NCBI GenBank assembly: GCA_903903975.1
Contig: CAIVAS010000176.1
Coordinates: 1-32,774, forward strand
Direction of reading: 5' to 3'
Length of the DNA: 32,774 bases
Source: an uncultured Burkholderiales bacterium
Lineage (GTDB): Bacteria; Pseudomonadota; Gammaproteobacteria; Burkholderiales; Burkholderiaceae_E
The position numbers and the translations under genes are program-made. Within the stretch, counting starts at the first letter, position 1. Every line of letters starts with the position of its first letter. The notes beneath the pieces are model-generated. The model saw nothing but the letters and a program-made list of their open reading frames with translations, did not search any database and was not told where the DNA came from. Below are positions 23,367 to 32,623 of the stretch, piece by piece.

Positions 23367-24268
23367 CCCGCGCGCCGGATGACCCGAACAAGTCTGCGCA
23401 AAGCAGCCGCGACGATGTGGTCGGCATGGATTACCTGCAGTCGCTGCCAAGACGCTGGGTCACGACCTACATCCCGCTGCTCGTCTTTGTCTTCGTTCTG
23501 CTGTTTCCGTTCTACTGGATGGTGGTCACCTCGCTCAAACCCAATGAGGAGCTGCTGTCGCGCGGCGGCAATCCCTTCTGGATCATCAAGCCGACGCTGG
23601 CGCATTTTCACAAGCTGCTCTTTAACACCGCCTATCCCGAGTGGCTCTGGAATACCGTCGTGGTGTCGGTGGTTGCGACTGCGCTATCGCTTGCTGCCTC
23701 GGTGCTTGCGGCCTATGCGATCGAGCGTCTGCGATTCAGGGGCGCCAGGTCGGCTGGCGTGGCGATCTTTCTGGCCTATCTGGTGCCGCCCTCGATTCTG
23801 TTTATTCCGCTTGCGGCGATTGTTTTCAAGCTCGGGCTCTTTGATACCCGTTGGGCATTGATCCTTACCTACCCGACCTTCCTGATCCCTTTCTGCACCT
23901 GGCTGCTGATGGGGTATTTCCGCTCGATTCCTTACGAGCTCGAGGAATGTGCCCTGATCGACGGCGCGTCGCGCTGGCAAATTCTGATCAAGATTGTTCT
24001 GCCGCTGGCGGTTCCCGGCTTGATTTCGGCGGGCATCTTTGCCTTCACGCTGTCCTGGAACGAGTTCATCTACGCCCTGACTTTCGTGTCCTCATCCGAG
24101 GTCAAGACCGTACCTGTCGGCGTGGTCACCGAACTGGTCGAAGGCGACGTTTATCATTGGGGCTCGCTGATGGCAGGTGCCCTGCTGGGTTCCCTGCCGG
24201 TTGCTTTCGCCTATTCCTTCTTCGTCGAGCATTACGTCTCGGGCATGACCGGTTCAGTGAAGGAATGA
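23363..24268 (+). CDS. Sugar ABC transporter permease (MalG type)
   Basis: A 301-residue permease. The start at 23363 overlaps the previous stop (ATGA) and has AGGGAAGCGACCG upstream; a frame from 23342 is less likely. A soluble N-terminus of about 40 residues precedes the first segment, IPLLVFVFVLLFPFYWMV. The EAA loop is ECALIDGASRWQILIKIVLPLAVPG. It forms the channel with the MalF-type partner. Confidence 0.92.
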   Translation: MTRAPDDPNKSAQSSRDDVVGMDYLQSLPRRWVTTYIPLLVFVFVLLFPFYWMVVTSLKPNEELLSRGGNPFWIIKPTLAHFHKLLFNTAYPEWLWNTVVVSVVATALSLAASVLAAYAIERLRFRGARSAGVAIFLAYLVPPSILFIPLAAIVFKLGLFDTRWALILTYPTFLIPFCTWLLMGYFRSIPYELEECALIDGASRWQILIKIVLPLAVPGLISAGIFAFTLSWNEFIYALTFVSSSEVKTVPVGVVTELVEGDVYHWGSLMAGALLGSLPVAFAYSFFVEHYVSGMTGSVKE

Positions 24269-24296
24269 GCGGGCCCCCACTCTCAGGAGCATCGCC

Positions 24297-26033
24297 ATGA
24301 CCAGCAAGCCCAGAAAGAAGCCCTCCGAACTTCGCAGTCAGCAGTGGTTCGGTCGTCAGGACCGCGACGGCTTTGCCTACCGCAGCTGGGTCAAGGGAAA
24401 AGGAGTGCCGCACGATCAGTTCGACGGCCGTCCGGTCATCGGTATCTGCAACACCTTCAGCGAACTGACGCCCTGCAATTCGCACTTTCGAACACTGGCT
24501 GAGCAGGTCAAGATCGGCGTCTACGAAGCCGGCGGCTTTCCGCTCGAATTTCCGGTCATGTCATTAGGCGAGACGCTGCTCAGGCCGACTGCGATGCTCT
24601 ATCGCAATCTCGCCAGCATGGATGTCGAAGAAAGCATTCGGGGCAATCCCATTGACGGTGTGGTGCTGCTGATGGGCTGTGACAAGACCACGCCGAGTCT
24701 GCTGATGGGCGCAGCCAGCGCCGATCTGCCGACCATCGGTGTATCGGGTGGACCGATGCTCAACGGTAAATGGCGCGGTCAGGAGCTTGGCTCCGGGACC
24801 GGCTTGTGGAGCATGAGCGAGCAGGTGCGTGCCGGTACCCTCAAACTGCAGGACTTTTTCGAAGCCGAGAGTTGCATGCATCGCAGCCACGGCCACTGCA
24901 TGACCATGGGCACTGCGAGCACCATGGCATCGATGGTCGAGGCGCTGGGCGTCGGACTGCCTGGCAATGCGGCTTATCCGGCAGTCGATGGCCGCCGCAA
25001 TGTGCTGGCCAGAGGGGCAGGGCGGCGCATTGTCGAGATGGTGCACGAGGATCAGAAACTGTCGAGCATCCTGACTCGCGAGGCCTTCGAAAACGCGATC
25101 CGCACACTGGCAGCCATTGGTGGCAGTACCAATGCGGTGATTCATCTGATCGCGATCGCAGGGCGACTCGGTGTGCCGCTGTCGGTCGATGATTTTGATC
25201 GTCTGGCCAGCGAGTTGCCGTGTCTGGTCAACCTTCAGCCGTCGGGCAAGTACCTGATGGAAGACTTCTGCTATGCAGGCGGTCTGCCTGTGGTCATGAA
25301 GGCCATGGCGCCGCATCTGCATCTTGACGCGGTCACAGCCAACGGCAAGACCATTGGCGACAACATTGCAGATGCCGAGAATTACAACCCCGATGTGATC
25401 ATGAGTCTTGAGGTGCCCTTCAAGGAGCGAGCCGGCATCGCGGTGCTGCGTGGCAATCTCGCGCCCGGCAGCGCTGTCATCAAGCCGAGTGCAGCAACCC
25501 CGGCGCTCATGAAGCACACCGGGCGCGCGGTGGTCTTCGAAGACAGCGATGATTTTCACCGCCGCATCGACGATGAGTCGCTTGATGTCGACGAGACCTG
25601 CGTGCTGGTGCTCAAGAATTGCGGACCCAAGGGCTATCCCGGCATGGCCGAGGTCGGCAACATGCCCCTGCCGCCGAAGGTGCTGCGAAAGGGCATCACC
25701 GACATGGTTCGGATCAGCGATGCCCGAATGAGCGGTACGGCCTATGGGACGGTGGTGCTTCACACCGTGCCAGAGGCCGCAGCGGGGGGCCCGCTGGCCT
25801 TGGTGGCCAACGGTGATCTGATTACGCTGGATGTGGCGGCACGCAGTTTGCACCTGCATGTCGACGATGCCGAACTGGCGCGGCGTCGTGCCCTCTGGAC
25901 CGCGCCCCCCGAGCAGTTGAAAAGCGGCTACTGGAAGCTGTATACCGATCATGTGCTGCCGGCTGACGAAGGTGCAGACCTGGATTTTCTGCGCGGCAAA
26001 CGCGGGGCGTTTGTGCCGAAAGACAATCATTGA
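24297..26033 (+). CDS. IlvD/Edd family sugar-acid dehydratase
   Basis: A 578-residue iron-sulfur dehydratase that removes water from a 2,3-dihydroxy acid to give a 2-keto-3-deoxy acid. Cys60 (TPCNSH), Cys128 (GCDK) and Cys201 (GHCMTM) match the [2Fe-2S] ligands of L-arabinonate dehydratase, Lys130 matches the carbamylated magnesium ligand, and Ser479 (RMSGTAYG) is the catalytic serine. The best subgroup match is the pentonate (L-arabinonate/D-xylonate) type and not the branched-chain amino acid enzyme. CAGGAGCATCGCC precedes the ATG. Genomic position after the transporter implies it acts on the imported sugar's aldonate. Confidence 0.92.
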   Translation: MTSKPRKKPSELRSQQWFGRQDRDGFAYRSWVKGKGVPHDQFDGRPVIGICNTFSELTPCNSHFRTLAEQVKIGVYEAGGFPLEFPVMSLGETLLRPTAMLYRNLASMDVEESIRGNPIDGVVLLMGCDKTTPSLLMGAASADLPTIGVSGGPMLNGKWRGQELGSGTGLWSMSEQVRAGTLKLQDFFEAESCMHRSHGHCMTMGTASTMASMVEALGVGLPGNAAYPAVDGRRNVLARGAGRRIVEMVHEDQKLSSILTREAFENAIRTLAAIGGSTNAVIHLIAIAGRLGVPLSVDDFDRLASELPCLVNLQPSGKYLMEDFCYAGGLPVVMKAMAPHLHLDAVTANGKTIGDNIADAENYNPDVIMSLEVPFKERAGIAVLRGNLAPGSAVIKPSAATPALMKHTGRAVVFEDSDDFHRRIDDESLDVDETCVLVLKNCGPKGYPGMAEVGNMPLPPKVLRKGITDMVRISDARMSGTAYGTVVLHTVPEAAAGGPLALVANGDLITLDVAARSLHLHVDDAELARRRALWTAPPEQLKSGYWKLYTDHVLPADEGADLDFLRGKRGAFVPKDNH

Positions 26034-26057
26034 ACCCAAGGCTGGTTTGATCTTTTG

Positions 26058-27353
26058 ATGTCACGCAAATTTTACGGACGCGCCTTGCTGGCCGCGGCGT
26101 GTCTGGTTTTAGCAAGTGCGGCGATTCCGCGATGGTCTCTGGCCAAAGAGCCGCTCGATCCTCAGGCGGCTCAGATTGCAGCCCTGGCCGCTCAGCAGGC
26201 GCCTGCCTTGTTGAGAACGCTCGAGGCGCTGGTGGCGATCGAGTCGGGCAGCAAGGACCTCGAGGGTCTTGCGAAAATTCGTGCGGCGATCTGCGCGCGT
26301 CTGGAGGCCTTGGGTATTGCTTATCAGATCGTGCCAGGTGCCAGCCCGGTTGCGACTGCGCCAATGATCCTCGCAAAGCTCACCGGTCGCGGCAGCGCGC
26401 GCATTGCCCTGATCGCCCATATGGACACGGTTTATCAGAAAGGCGACAGCCGAAAGCAGCCATTCCGATTGAGCGATGGCAAGGCCTATGGGCTCGGTAT
26501 TCAGGATGATCGTGCTGGCATCGCCGTGATTTTGCATACGCTCGAGATGCTCAAGGCGGCACAGGTCGATTCGTATGGCGAGCTCACGGTCATGATCAAT
26601 GCTGATGAGGAAATCGGCTCGCCCGGCTCCCGTGAAACCATCATGGCCTTGGGTGAGTCCCATGATCTGGTGATCTCTTTCGAGAGCAGCGGCTCGAGAT
26701 CCGACTATGTGCGATTGGCGACTTCCAGCATTGCGCGGGCAGACCTGATCGTCAAAGGGCGCGCGTCGCACTCGGGCGCCAATCCTGAAGGTGGACGTAA
26801 TGCGCTCTATGAATTGGCGCATCAGGTTTTGCAGACCCGTGACCTGACCGATATCCGACCGGGTGTGAAGTTCAATTGGACGCTGGCGCAGGCTGGAACG
26901 GTGGCCAACATGATTCCGCCTGAAGCCAGAGCGACCGCCGACATTCGCGCCAACAAGGCCAGCGATTTTGATCTGATCGAGGCGGCACTGCGCGAGCGGA
27001 TTTCAAAGACGCTGGTGCCTGAGACAAGCATCAGGCTTGACTTCGTTCGCGGCAGACCACCTCTTGTGCCCAACCAGAAAGGGCTTGATGTCGCCAGATT
27101 GGCGCAGACCATCGCTGCTGAAATTCAGTGGCCGCTGGGTATTCTTGAGACGCCGACCGGCGGTGGAACCGATGCGGCGTATGCGCAGGCACGCAGTACC
27201 GGTGCTGTCATCGAAAGTTTCGGTCTGCAGGGCGCGGGCGGCCATAGCGACGATGCGGAATACATTCTTGTCGATTCGATCAGGCCCAGGCTTTTCATCA
27301 CGACGATGCTGATCAGCCGCTATTCGCAACAGGGGACGGCGGTCAAGCCGTAA
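26058..27353 (+). CDS. M20 family metallopeptidase, glutamate carboxypeptidase (CPG2)-like, exported
   Basis: A 431-residue zinc hydrolase with an N-terminal signal sequence (AACLVLASAAIPRWSLAKE). The five metal-site motifs of carboxypeptidase G2 are all present: AHMDTV, GIQDDRAG, NADEEIGS, SFESSG and GAGGHSDDAEY. Between them lies the dimerisation insert with KGRASHSGANPE. Characterised relatives cleave C-terminal glutamate from folates and peptides. TTG 26055 is just upstream of the ATG; neither has a strong ribosome site. It follows the dehydratase by 24 bases, so is probably in the same operon, though its link to sugar use is unclear. Confidence 0.9.
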   Translation: MSRKFYGRALLAAACLVLASAAIPRWSLAKEPLDPQAAQIAALAAQQAPALLRTLEALVAIESGSKDLEGLAKIRAAICARLEALGIAYQIVPGASPVATAPMILAKLTGRGSARIALIAHMDTVYQKGDSRKQPFRLSDGKAYGLGIQDDRAGIAVILHTLEMLKAAQVDSYGELTVMINADEEIGSPGSRETIMALGESHDLVISFESSGSRSDYVRLATSSIARADLIVKGRASHSGANPEGGRNALYELAHQVLQTRDLTDIRPGVKFNWTLAQAGTVANMIPPEARATADIRANKASDFDLIEAALRERISKTLVPETSIRLDFVRGRPPLVPNQKGLDVARLAQTIAAEIQWPLGILETPTGGGTDAAYAQARSTGAVIESFGLQGAGGHSDDAEYILVDSIRPRLFITTMLISRYSQQGTAVKP

Positions 27354-27380
27354 GGACATTCGGTAAAAAAAGGGATTCCT

Positions 27381-29063
27381 ATGAGTGCTTCGATTGAAGT
27401 CAATCGCGCCGAAGGTGCCAAGCCGGGACTGCTCTCTAAAGAGCGAATCGTTGCCAACAGCCATTTCAATCGGTGGCTGGTTCCGCCGGCGGCGCTGGCG
27501 ATCCATTTGTGCATCGGTATGGCCTACGGTTTTTCGGTGTTCTGGTTGCCATTGTCAAAGGCGATCGGCATCAAGGAGGCCGTCAAGTGCGGACCCGAGG
27601 TCGGCTTCTTCCAGGAACTCTTCGTCACCCATTGCGACTGGAAAATCGCGACACTCGGCTGGATGTACACCCTTTTCTTTGTTTTTCTCGGATGTGCCGC
27701 GGCGGTTTGGGGCGGATGGCTCGAGCGCGAGGGACCTCGAAAAGCCGGTGTCGTCAGTGCGGTGTGCTGGTGCGGTGGCATGCTCCTGTCGGCGCTTGGC
27801 GTATACCTGCATCAGTTCTGGCTCATGGTCCTCGGCTCGGGGGTCATCGGCGGGATCGGGCTTGGCTTGGGCTACATCAGTCCGGTCAGCACGCTGATCA
27901 AATGGTTCCCCGATCGCCGAGGCATGGCAACCGGCATGGCGATCATGGGCTTTGGCGGTGGCGCGATGATCGGATCGCCGCTGGCGGCCGACCTCATGAA
28001 GCGCTTTGCGACGGCGGACCAGGTGGGTGTCTGGCAGACCTTTGTGGTGATGGCGCTCGGCTACTTTGTTTTCATGATCGGCGGCGCGATGAGTTACCGC
28101 ATACCGCCCTCGGGCTGGACGCCGTGGGGATGGCCTCGCTCGCGCAAGAGCCCCCAGAGCGCGATGATCACCACCCGGCATGTGCATGTCAGGAATGTCT
28201 GGGGGATTCCGCAGTTCTGGCTGGTATGGATGGTCCTTTGCATGAATGTCAGCGCAGGAATCGGTGTGATCGGTATGGCCTCGCCAATGCTTCAGGAGGT
28301 CTTCGGTGGCAGTTTGATCGGGATATCCACACGCTATGCCGATCTGGACAAGTCGCAATTGACGATGATTGCGGGCATCGCGGCCGGGTTCGCGGCCTTG
28401 CTGAGCTTGTTCAATATCGTCGGCCGCTTTTTCTGGGCAAGCCTGTCGGACAAGCTCGGACGCAAGAACACCTATGTGGTGTTCTTTGTGTTGGGCGGCA
28501 TCCTGTACGCCAGCATCCCGAGCAGCGCCGCAGCGGGAAACCAGCTGCTGTTCGTGGCCGCGCTCTGTCTGATTCTGAGCATGTATGGCGGAGGATTTGC
28601 CACCGTGCCGGCTTATCTGGCTGATCTATTCGGCACGCAGATGGTTGGCGCCATCCATGGCCGATTGCTGACAGCCTGGGCGACTGCCGGTGTTCTCGGG
28701 CCAGTGGTGGTCAACTACATGCGCGAATACCAGCTAAGCCTGGGCATGCCGCGAGAAGCGGTCTACAACCAGACCATGTACATCCTGGTTGGCATGCTGG
28801 CTATCGGGTTGATCTGCAACCTGATGGTCCGTCCGGTTGCCGAGAAATGGTTCATGACGCCGGAAGAGTTGGCCACAGAAAAGCGCCTCGCCCACGAAAA
28901 GATGTTTCAGGCCGGGGACGTTGCACCGCTTGTCGACGACGACGGGGTGAGGCCTCGTCCAAGCAATCCGCTCCTGGTCGCTGCGGCCTGGTTGGTGGTC
29001 GGCATTCCCCTCGGATGGGGGGTGTACAAGACCCTCGTCAGTGCTGCCAGGTTTTTCCAGTAG
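27381..29063 (+). CDS. OFA-type MFS transporter (oxalate/formate antiporter family)
   Basis: A 560-residue inner-membrane carrier, longer than the usual 400-430. An insert follows the first helix (about 65-88, including KCGPEVGFFQELF) and the C-terminus carries an added soluble linker and an extra hydrophobic segment (AAAWLVVGIPLGWGVYKTL). WFPDRRGMATGMAIMGFGGGAM and DKLGRKNTY are MFS loop motifs. Family members exchange or import small carboxylates such as oxalate, formate or pyruvate. AAAGGGATTCCT precedes the ATG, 27 bases after the M20 gene. Confidence 0.9.
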   Translation: MSASIEVNRAEGAKPGLLSKERIVANSHFNRWLVPPAALAIHLCIGMAYGFSVFWLPLSKAIGIKEAVKCGPEVGFFQELFVTHCDWKIATLGWMYTLFFVFLGCAAAVWGGWLEREGPRKAGVVSAVCWCGGMLLSALGVYLHQFWLMVLGSGVIGGIGLGLGYISPVSTLIKWFPDRRGMATGMAIMGFGGGAMIGSPLAADLMKRFATADQVGVWQTFVVMALGYFVFMIGGAMSYRIPPSGWTPWGWPRSRKSPQSAMITTRHVHVRNVWGIPQFWLVWMVLCMNVSAGIGVIGMASPMLQEVFGGSLIGISTRYADLDKSQLTMIAGIAAGFAALLSLFNIVGRFFWASLSDKLGRKNTYVVFFVLGGILYASIPSSAAAGNQLLFVAALCLILSMYGGGFATVPAYLADLFGTQMVGAIHGRLLTAWATAGVLGPVVVNYMREYQLSLGMPREAVYNQTMYILVGMLAIGLICNLMVRPVAEKWFMTPEELATEKRLAHEKMFQAGDVAPLVDDDGVRPRPSNPLLVAAAWLVVGIPLGWGVYKTLVSAARFFQ

Positions 29064-29164
29064 ATCGACGGTGACCTGACCCGCATTTATCCTTGCTCAA
29101 GGCGTCTGCCATGATCAAGCTCGCATTCTGTCTTCGTCGACCAGATCGAAGCGGTGTCGAGTGT

Positions 29165-29677
29165 TCAGCCGAGCTTTGTGAACTTCAGCAGTTGCTGCGC
29201 CGATTCAGCGCCCGAGATCGGTAATCCGCTGCCATCGATCAGGCCGATCTGCTTGAGGAGCGATGCCTGATCCCAGTAGATGTGCTCATAAGCGACCTTG
29301 CCTTCTTCAAATCCGACGATGACCACGAAGATCACCGACACCGGCTTTCCGGTCGGTGCGACGCCCGGCAGGACGTGAGTCATCTTATGGGTGTGGGTGA
29401 ACGAAATGACCATCTCATCAACCAGTCGGTTTTCGCCATGCGTGCGCGAGATGGACTTGAAGGTCACATCCGGCGGGAAGAACTGGCCGATGAGGTCATT
29501 GGCATAAAATTGCCGCACCGCTTCCTGGCCTTCACCACCGCGCAGGGAAGGGCCGTTGAGAATATGCGGGTTGGCCGACATCGTGGCCATCGTCTGATCG
29601 AGGTCACTCGATAATTCGGCGTCCATATGCTGGCTAAACAGCGTATCCATCTGCTCGGGGGAGGTCGTCATCGTCAT
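29165..29677 (-). CDS. SnoaL-like (NTF2 fold) protein
   Basis: A 170-residue soluble protein starting MTMTTSPEQ; GAGGAAACTCAAGCC lies upstream, while the longer frame to 29842 overlaps the acyl-CoA synthetase gene. It resembles SnoaL-like polyketide-cyclase or ketosteroid-isomerase-related proteins, with VIFVVIVGFEEGKVAYEHIYWDQASLLKQIG as the characteristic last strands (split by Glu-Gly). Function not known. Follows the acyl-CoA synthetase after 47 bases and may be co-transcribed. Confidence 0.82.
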   Translation of the reverse strand: MTMTTSPEQMDTLFSQHMDAELSSDLDQTMATMSANPHILNGPSLRGGEGQEAVRQFYANDLIGQFFPPDVTFKSISRTHGENRLVDEMVISFTHTHKMTHVLPGVAPTGKPVSVIFVVIVGFEEGKVAYEHIYWDQASLLKQIGLIDGSGLPISGAESAQQLLKFTKLG

Positions 29678-29724
29678 GGCTTGAGTTTCCTCAGTGAGGT
29701 GTGGTGCTTCGTTGGGTGAGTTGC

Positions 29725-31359
29725 TTAGTTGGGTGAGGTAAATACGCCGCCGTACTGCTTGCGCAAATCCGCTTTCTGCACTTTTCCAGTACCGCCAACC
29801 GGCAGGGCATCCAGGAAGACAACGTCGTCGGGTACCCACCACTTCGCGACCCGTTCAGCCAGAAAGCGGAGGATGTCGTCCTTGCTCACCTCCTGGCCTG
29901 GTTTTCTGACGATGAATAGCAGCGGGCGCTCATCCCATTTGGGATGCTTGATACCGATCACCGCTGCCATCTGCACGCCGGGGTGGCCGACTGCGGCGTT
30001 CTCCAGATCAATCGAGCTGATCCACTCTCCGCCGGTCTTGATGACGTCTTTCGTGCGGTCGCGAATCTGCATCACGCCATCGGGTGCAATCACCGCGATA
30101 TCGCCGGTGGGGAACCAGCCGTCCACCAGAGGCGATGCTTCGCCCTTGAAATAGCGCTCGAGGATCCACTGCCCGCGCACCATCAGCTCACCCTGCGAGG
30201 TGCCGTCGCGCGGCAGGGTGGCGCCGGTGTCGTCCACCACCTTGATTTCGATACCGAAGACGGTCTTTCCCTGCTTGGCAATCAGTGCGTGGCGCTGCTC
30301 AGGCGTCCACTCGGCCTGTTGCTGCGCGGTGATCACGCCCATCGTGGCGACTGCCGTGGTCTCGGTCATCCCCCAGCCGTGGCGAACGTCGACGTCGTAC
30401 TGGTCGTTGAATTTAGCGATCAGGGCAAGCGGCATGGCCGACCCGCCTGTTGCGGTGCGCCGCATCGTCGAAAAGGTGAGTCCGTGCTGGTCGAGGTGGG
30501 CGATCAGGCCCTGCCAGATGGTGGGCACGCCAGCGCTCACGGTGACCTTCTCGGCTTCCATTAACTCGTAAAGCGACGGTCCATCCAGCTTGGGGCCAGG
30601 CAACACCAGTTTGGCGCCGGCGATCAGCGTTGCATAAGGAAGGCACCAGGCATTGATATGAAACATTGGCACGACCGGCAGGATGGCCTCCTGCGGTGAT
30701 AAGCCCAGTGCGCCCGGGAGGCAGATGGTGATCGCATTGAGCACGATGGCCCGGTGAGAATAGAGTGCGCCCTTGGGATTGCCGGTGGTGCCGGAGGTGT
30801 AGCACAGCGCCGCAGCGGTGCGCTCGTCGAAACTCGGCCAGGCAAAGAACTCGCTTGCAGGCGCGATGAGGTCCTCGTAGTTGAGGACGTCGGCGACACC
30901 CTCGATCGCTAGGGTATTCGCTGCATCGGCCAGGCAGATCCAGTGGCGCACCTTGGGGCAATGCGCTGCAATGCCCTTGATGATCGGCGCAAAGCTTGCG
31001 TCGAAGATGACGGCTTCGTCGTCGGCGTGGTTGATGATGTAGATGAGCTGCTGCGGGTGCAGCCGGGGATTGCAGGTGTGCATCACCATGCCACTGCCTG
31101 ATACCGCGTAATAGGCCTCGAGATGGCGGTGGTTGTTCCAGGCGATCGAGGCGACCGCGCTGCCGGGGGTGAGGCCCAATCCAGCCAGTGCGTTGGCAAG
31201 TTTTCTTGCGCGGACCGCACACCGCGCTGCGGTGTAGCGAAAGAGCGGGCCATGGGTCTCACGCGAAACGATTTCGGCGTTGCCGTATTGAGCCGCCGCG
31301 TGTTCGATGATGCTGGAAAGCAGCAGCGGCATATCCATCATCAGGCCTGATTGAAGCAT
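29725..31359 (-). CDS. AMP-forming acyl-CoA synthetase (fatty acid / methylmercaptopropionate-type)
   Basis: A 544-residue ANL-family ligase that activates a carboxylic acid with ATP and joins it to CoA. The phosphate loop is YTSGTTGNPKGALYSHR (about 190-206), the adenine motif is GWGMTETTA, the hinge is DGWFPTGD followed by RDRTKDVIKTGG, and the catalytic lysine is in GTGKVQKADL. Sequence resembles medium- and long-chain acyl-CoA synthetases and the DmdB group. AGGAA lies upstream of the ATG. The 218 bases behind it hold no supported gene. Substrate undetermined. Confidence 0.92.
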   Translation of the reverse strand: MLQSGLMMDMPLLLSSIIEHAAAQYGNAEIVSRETHGPLFRYTAARCAVRARKLANALAGLGLTPGSAVASIAWNNHRHLEAYYAVSGSGMVMHTCNPRLHPQQLIYIINHADDEAVIFDASFAPIIKGIAAHCPKVRHWICLADAANTLAIEGVADVLNYEDLIAPASEFFAWPSFDERTAAALCYTSGTTGNPKGALYSHRAIVLNAITICLPGALGLSPQEAILPVVPMFHINAWCLPYATLIAGAKLVLPGPKLDGPSLYELMEAEKVTVSAGVPTIWQGLIAHLDQHGLTFSTMRRTATGGSAMPLALIAKFNDQYDVDVRHGWGMTETTAVATMGVITAQQQAEWTPEQRHALIAKQGKTVFGIEIKVVDDTGATLPRDGTSQGELMVRGQWILERYFKGEASPLVDGWFPTGDIAVIAPDGVMQIRDRTKDVIKTGGEWISSIDLENAAVGHPGVQMAAVIGIKHPKWDERPLLFIVRKPGQEVSKDDILRFLAERVAKWWVPDDVVFLDALPVGGTGKVQKADLRKQYGGVFTSPN

Positions 31360-31577
31360 CTTGCGTGGTTCCTAAGGGGAATGAGAGGTGGCCGCGGGTG
31401 CGGCGGTGACGAATCCTATCAACAGCCGGCGTGTGTCGGCGTGATTTCGTCTTCAGGCGAGGTGGTCGCCTGAGGATGGTGGCGGGTCGGTGCGCGGCCC
31501 TTGGGTTGGTGAATGCAGCGTTGTGTCAGCCAGCTTCAGACATTCATCGCGTACGGGCCCAGCGATCGAGTTGGAAC

Positions 31578-32027
31578 TTACTTCGCCGGAACGTCCTTGA
31601 CATCGCTGGCTGGCTTTGTCTGGTTCGGCGTGACGATTTCGCGCGTCTGAAGCTCGCGGAAGATGCCGCCGGCGCCGACGCTGCCACTCGTCGTACCCTG
31701 GCCCTGCATCCGGGCGATGCAGTCAATGCGGTCCGCATCGGGCAGACGCTGGCAGCGAATGATGGCGTTGCCCTTGTATTGCGCAGGGTCCTCCCCCAAT
31801 CCGCGCTTTTGCGCCTGCGCGAAGGCGGCGCCGGCTTCGCGCAGGCAGCTTGTGCGGTCCTGGTTCGATTGGCCGCTCATGCACGCGGCACGCTCCTGCT
31901 GAAAGCGTGCGAGCGCGTCGCCCGGGTCGGTTTCGCTCTGGGCCAGCGCTGGTGCCGAACCGAGCGCAAGGCCCAGCATCAGCAGAGCCAGCTTTGAGCG
32001 GGAAAGGGGAATACCCGGGAGGTTCAT
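31578..32027 (-). CDS. Small exported protein with four cysteines, unknown function
   Basis: A 149-residue protein with a clear signal peptide (LALLMLGLALGSAPALAQ) and cleavage near ALA-QS. The mature part has Cys at AACMSG, TSCLRE, IRCQRL and IDCIAR, a spacing that suggests two disulfides. A region rich in Gln, Thr and Gly follows. I do not recognise the family. It lies 29 bases downstream of the BON lipoprotein gene and is probably co-transcribed. Confidence 0.75.
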   Translation of the reverse strand: MNLPGIPLSRSKLALLMLGLALGSAPALAQSETDPGDALARFQQERAACMSGQSNQDRTSCLREAGAAFAQAQKRGLGEDPAQYKGNAIIRCQRLPDADRIDCIARMQGQGTTSGSVGAGGIFRELQTREIVTPNQTKPASDVKDVPAK

Positions 32028-32056
32028 TCGCGCCGCCCTCAGTGCCAGCGCAATCC

Positions 32057-32368
32057 TTATTTGAGCCTGATGTCGTTCTTGACGGACTTGACGCCAGACA
32101 CGCCGCGCGCAACCTCGGCGGCCTTGTTGATGCTTGCCTGCGAACTGACGAAACCGCTCAGCTGCACCACTCCTTTGAAGGTCTCGACATTGATTTCCGC
32201 TGATTTGAGTGTCGGTTCGTTTAAGACCGCTGCCTTGACCTTAGCTGTGATGGCCGTGTCGTCGATGTATTCCCCGGTGCCTTCTGTCCTGGCTGTGGAC
32301 GCACAGCCGATCATCGAAGCGAGCCCGAGCATCAGGAGGGAAGTCGAAAAGCGTCTGCGCTGTGTCAT
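32057..32368 (-). CDS. BON domain-containing lipoprotein
   Basis: A 103-residue protein starting MTQRRRF, chosen for CGGAGAATTGACC upstream. A signal with a lipobox-like MIGC predicts lipid anchoring at the envelope. The mature part is a single BON domain (DDTAITAKVKAAVLNEP, then VQLSGFVSS and GVSGVKSVKND). BON domains bind phospholipid and occur in OsmY-like stress proteins, which carry two. The 171 upstream codons in the same frame lack support. Confidence 0.88.
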   Translation of the reverse strand: MTQRRRFSTSLLMLGLASMIGCASTARTEGTGEYIDDTAITAKVKAAVLNEPTLKSAEINVETFKGVVQLSGFVSSQASINKAAEVARGVSGVKSVKNDIRLK

Positions 32369-32623
32369 GGTCAATTCTCCGGGTAAATCGTTGATCGTCG
32401 CCGCTCGGCCGAGGTCACGCCGCAGTGCCTTATGTGTACAGCCCTGCCGCTTGGCGGCATTGAGTGCGGTCAACGTCATGCGGTCTGTTTGCTGCCGCTG
32501 AATCGTTCGGGATGCCGTCAGGCATGTTGTCTGCTTCAACCCCAGGGGGGAGGGGCTGCCGGTTTCCTGGCGGACATCCCTAAGCTCTCCGCGCGACGCG
32601 CATCAACTAAGTCAGGGATTGCC
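32369..32623. other. Divergent intergenic region between two lipoprotein genes
   Basis: These 255 bases should contain promoters for the BON lipoprotein (-) and the collagen-like lipoprotein (+). A small hairpin ATGCC-GTCA-GGCAT is at 32512-32525. I could not assign a convincing promoter. Confidence 0.5.

Noticed and set aside
24564-26039. 491-codon minus-strand frame over the dehydratase gene
   Set aside because: The opposite strand encodes a complete IlvD/Edd enzyme with all catalytic residues; this frame shows no family features.
29093-29104. Near-palindrome CCTTGCTCAAGG after the MFS gene as a terminator
   Set aside because: A two-base loop and no T-tract make it an unlikely terminator.
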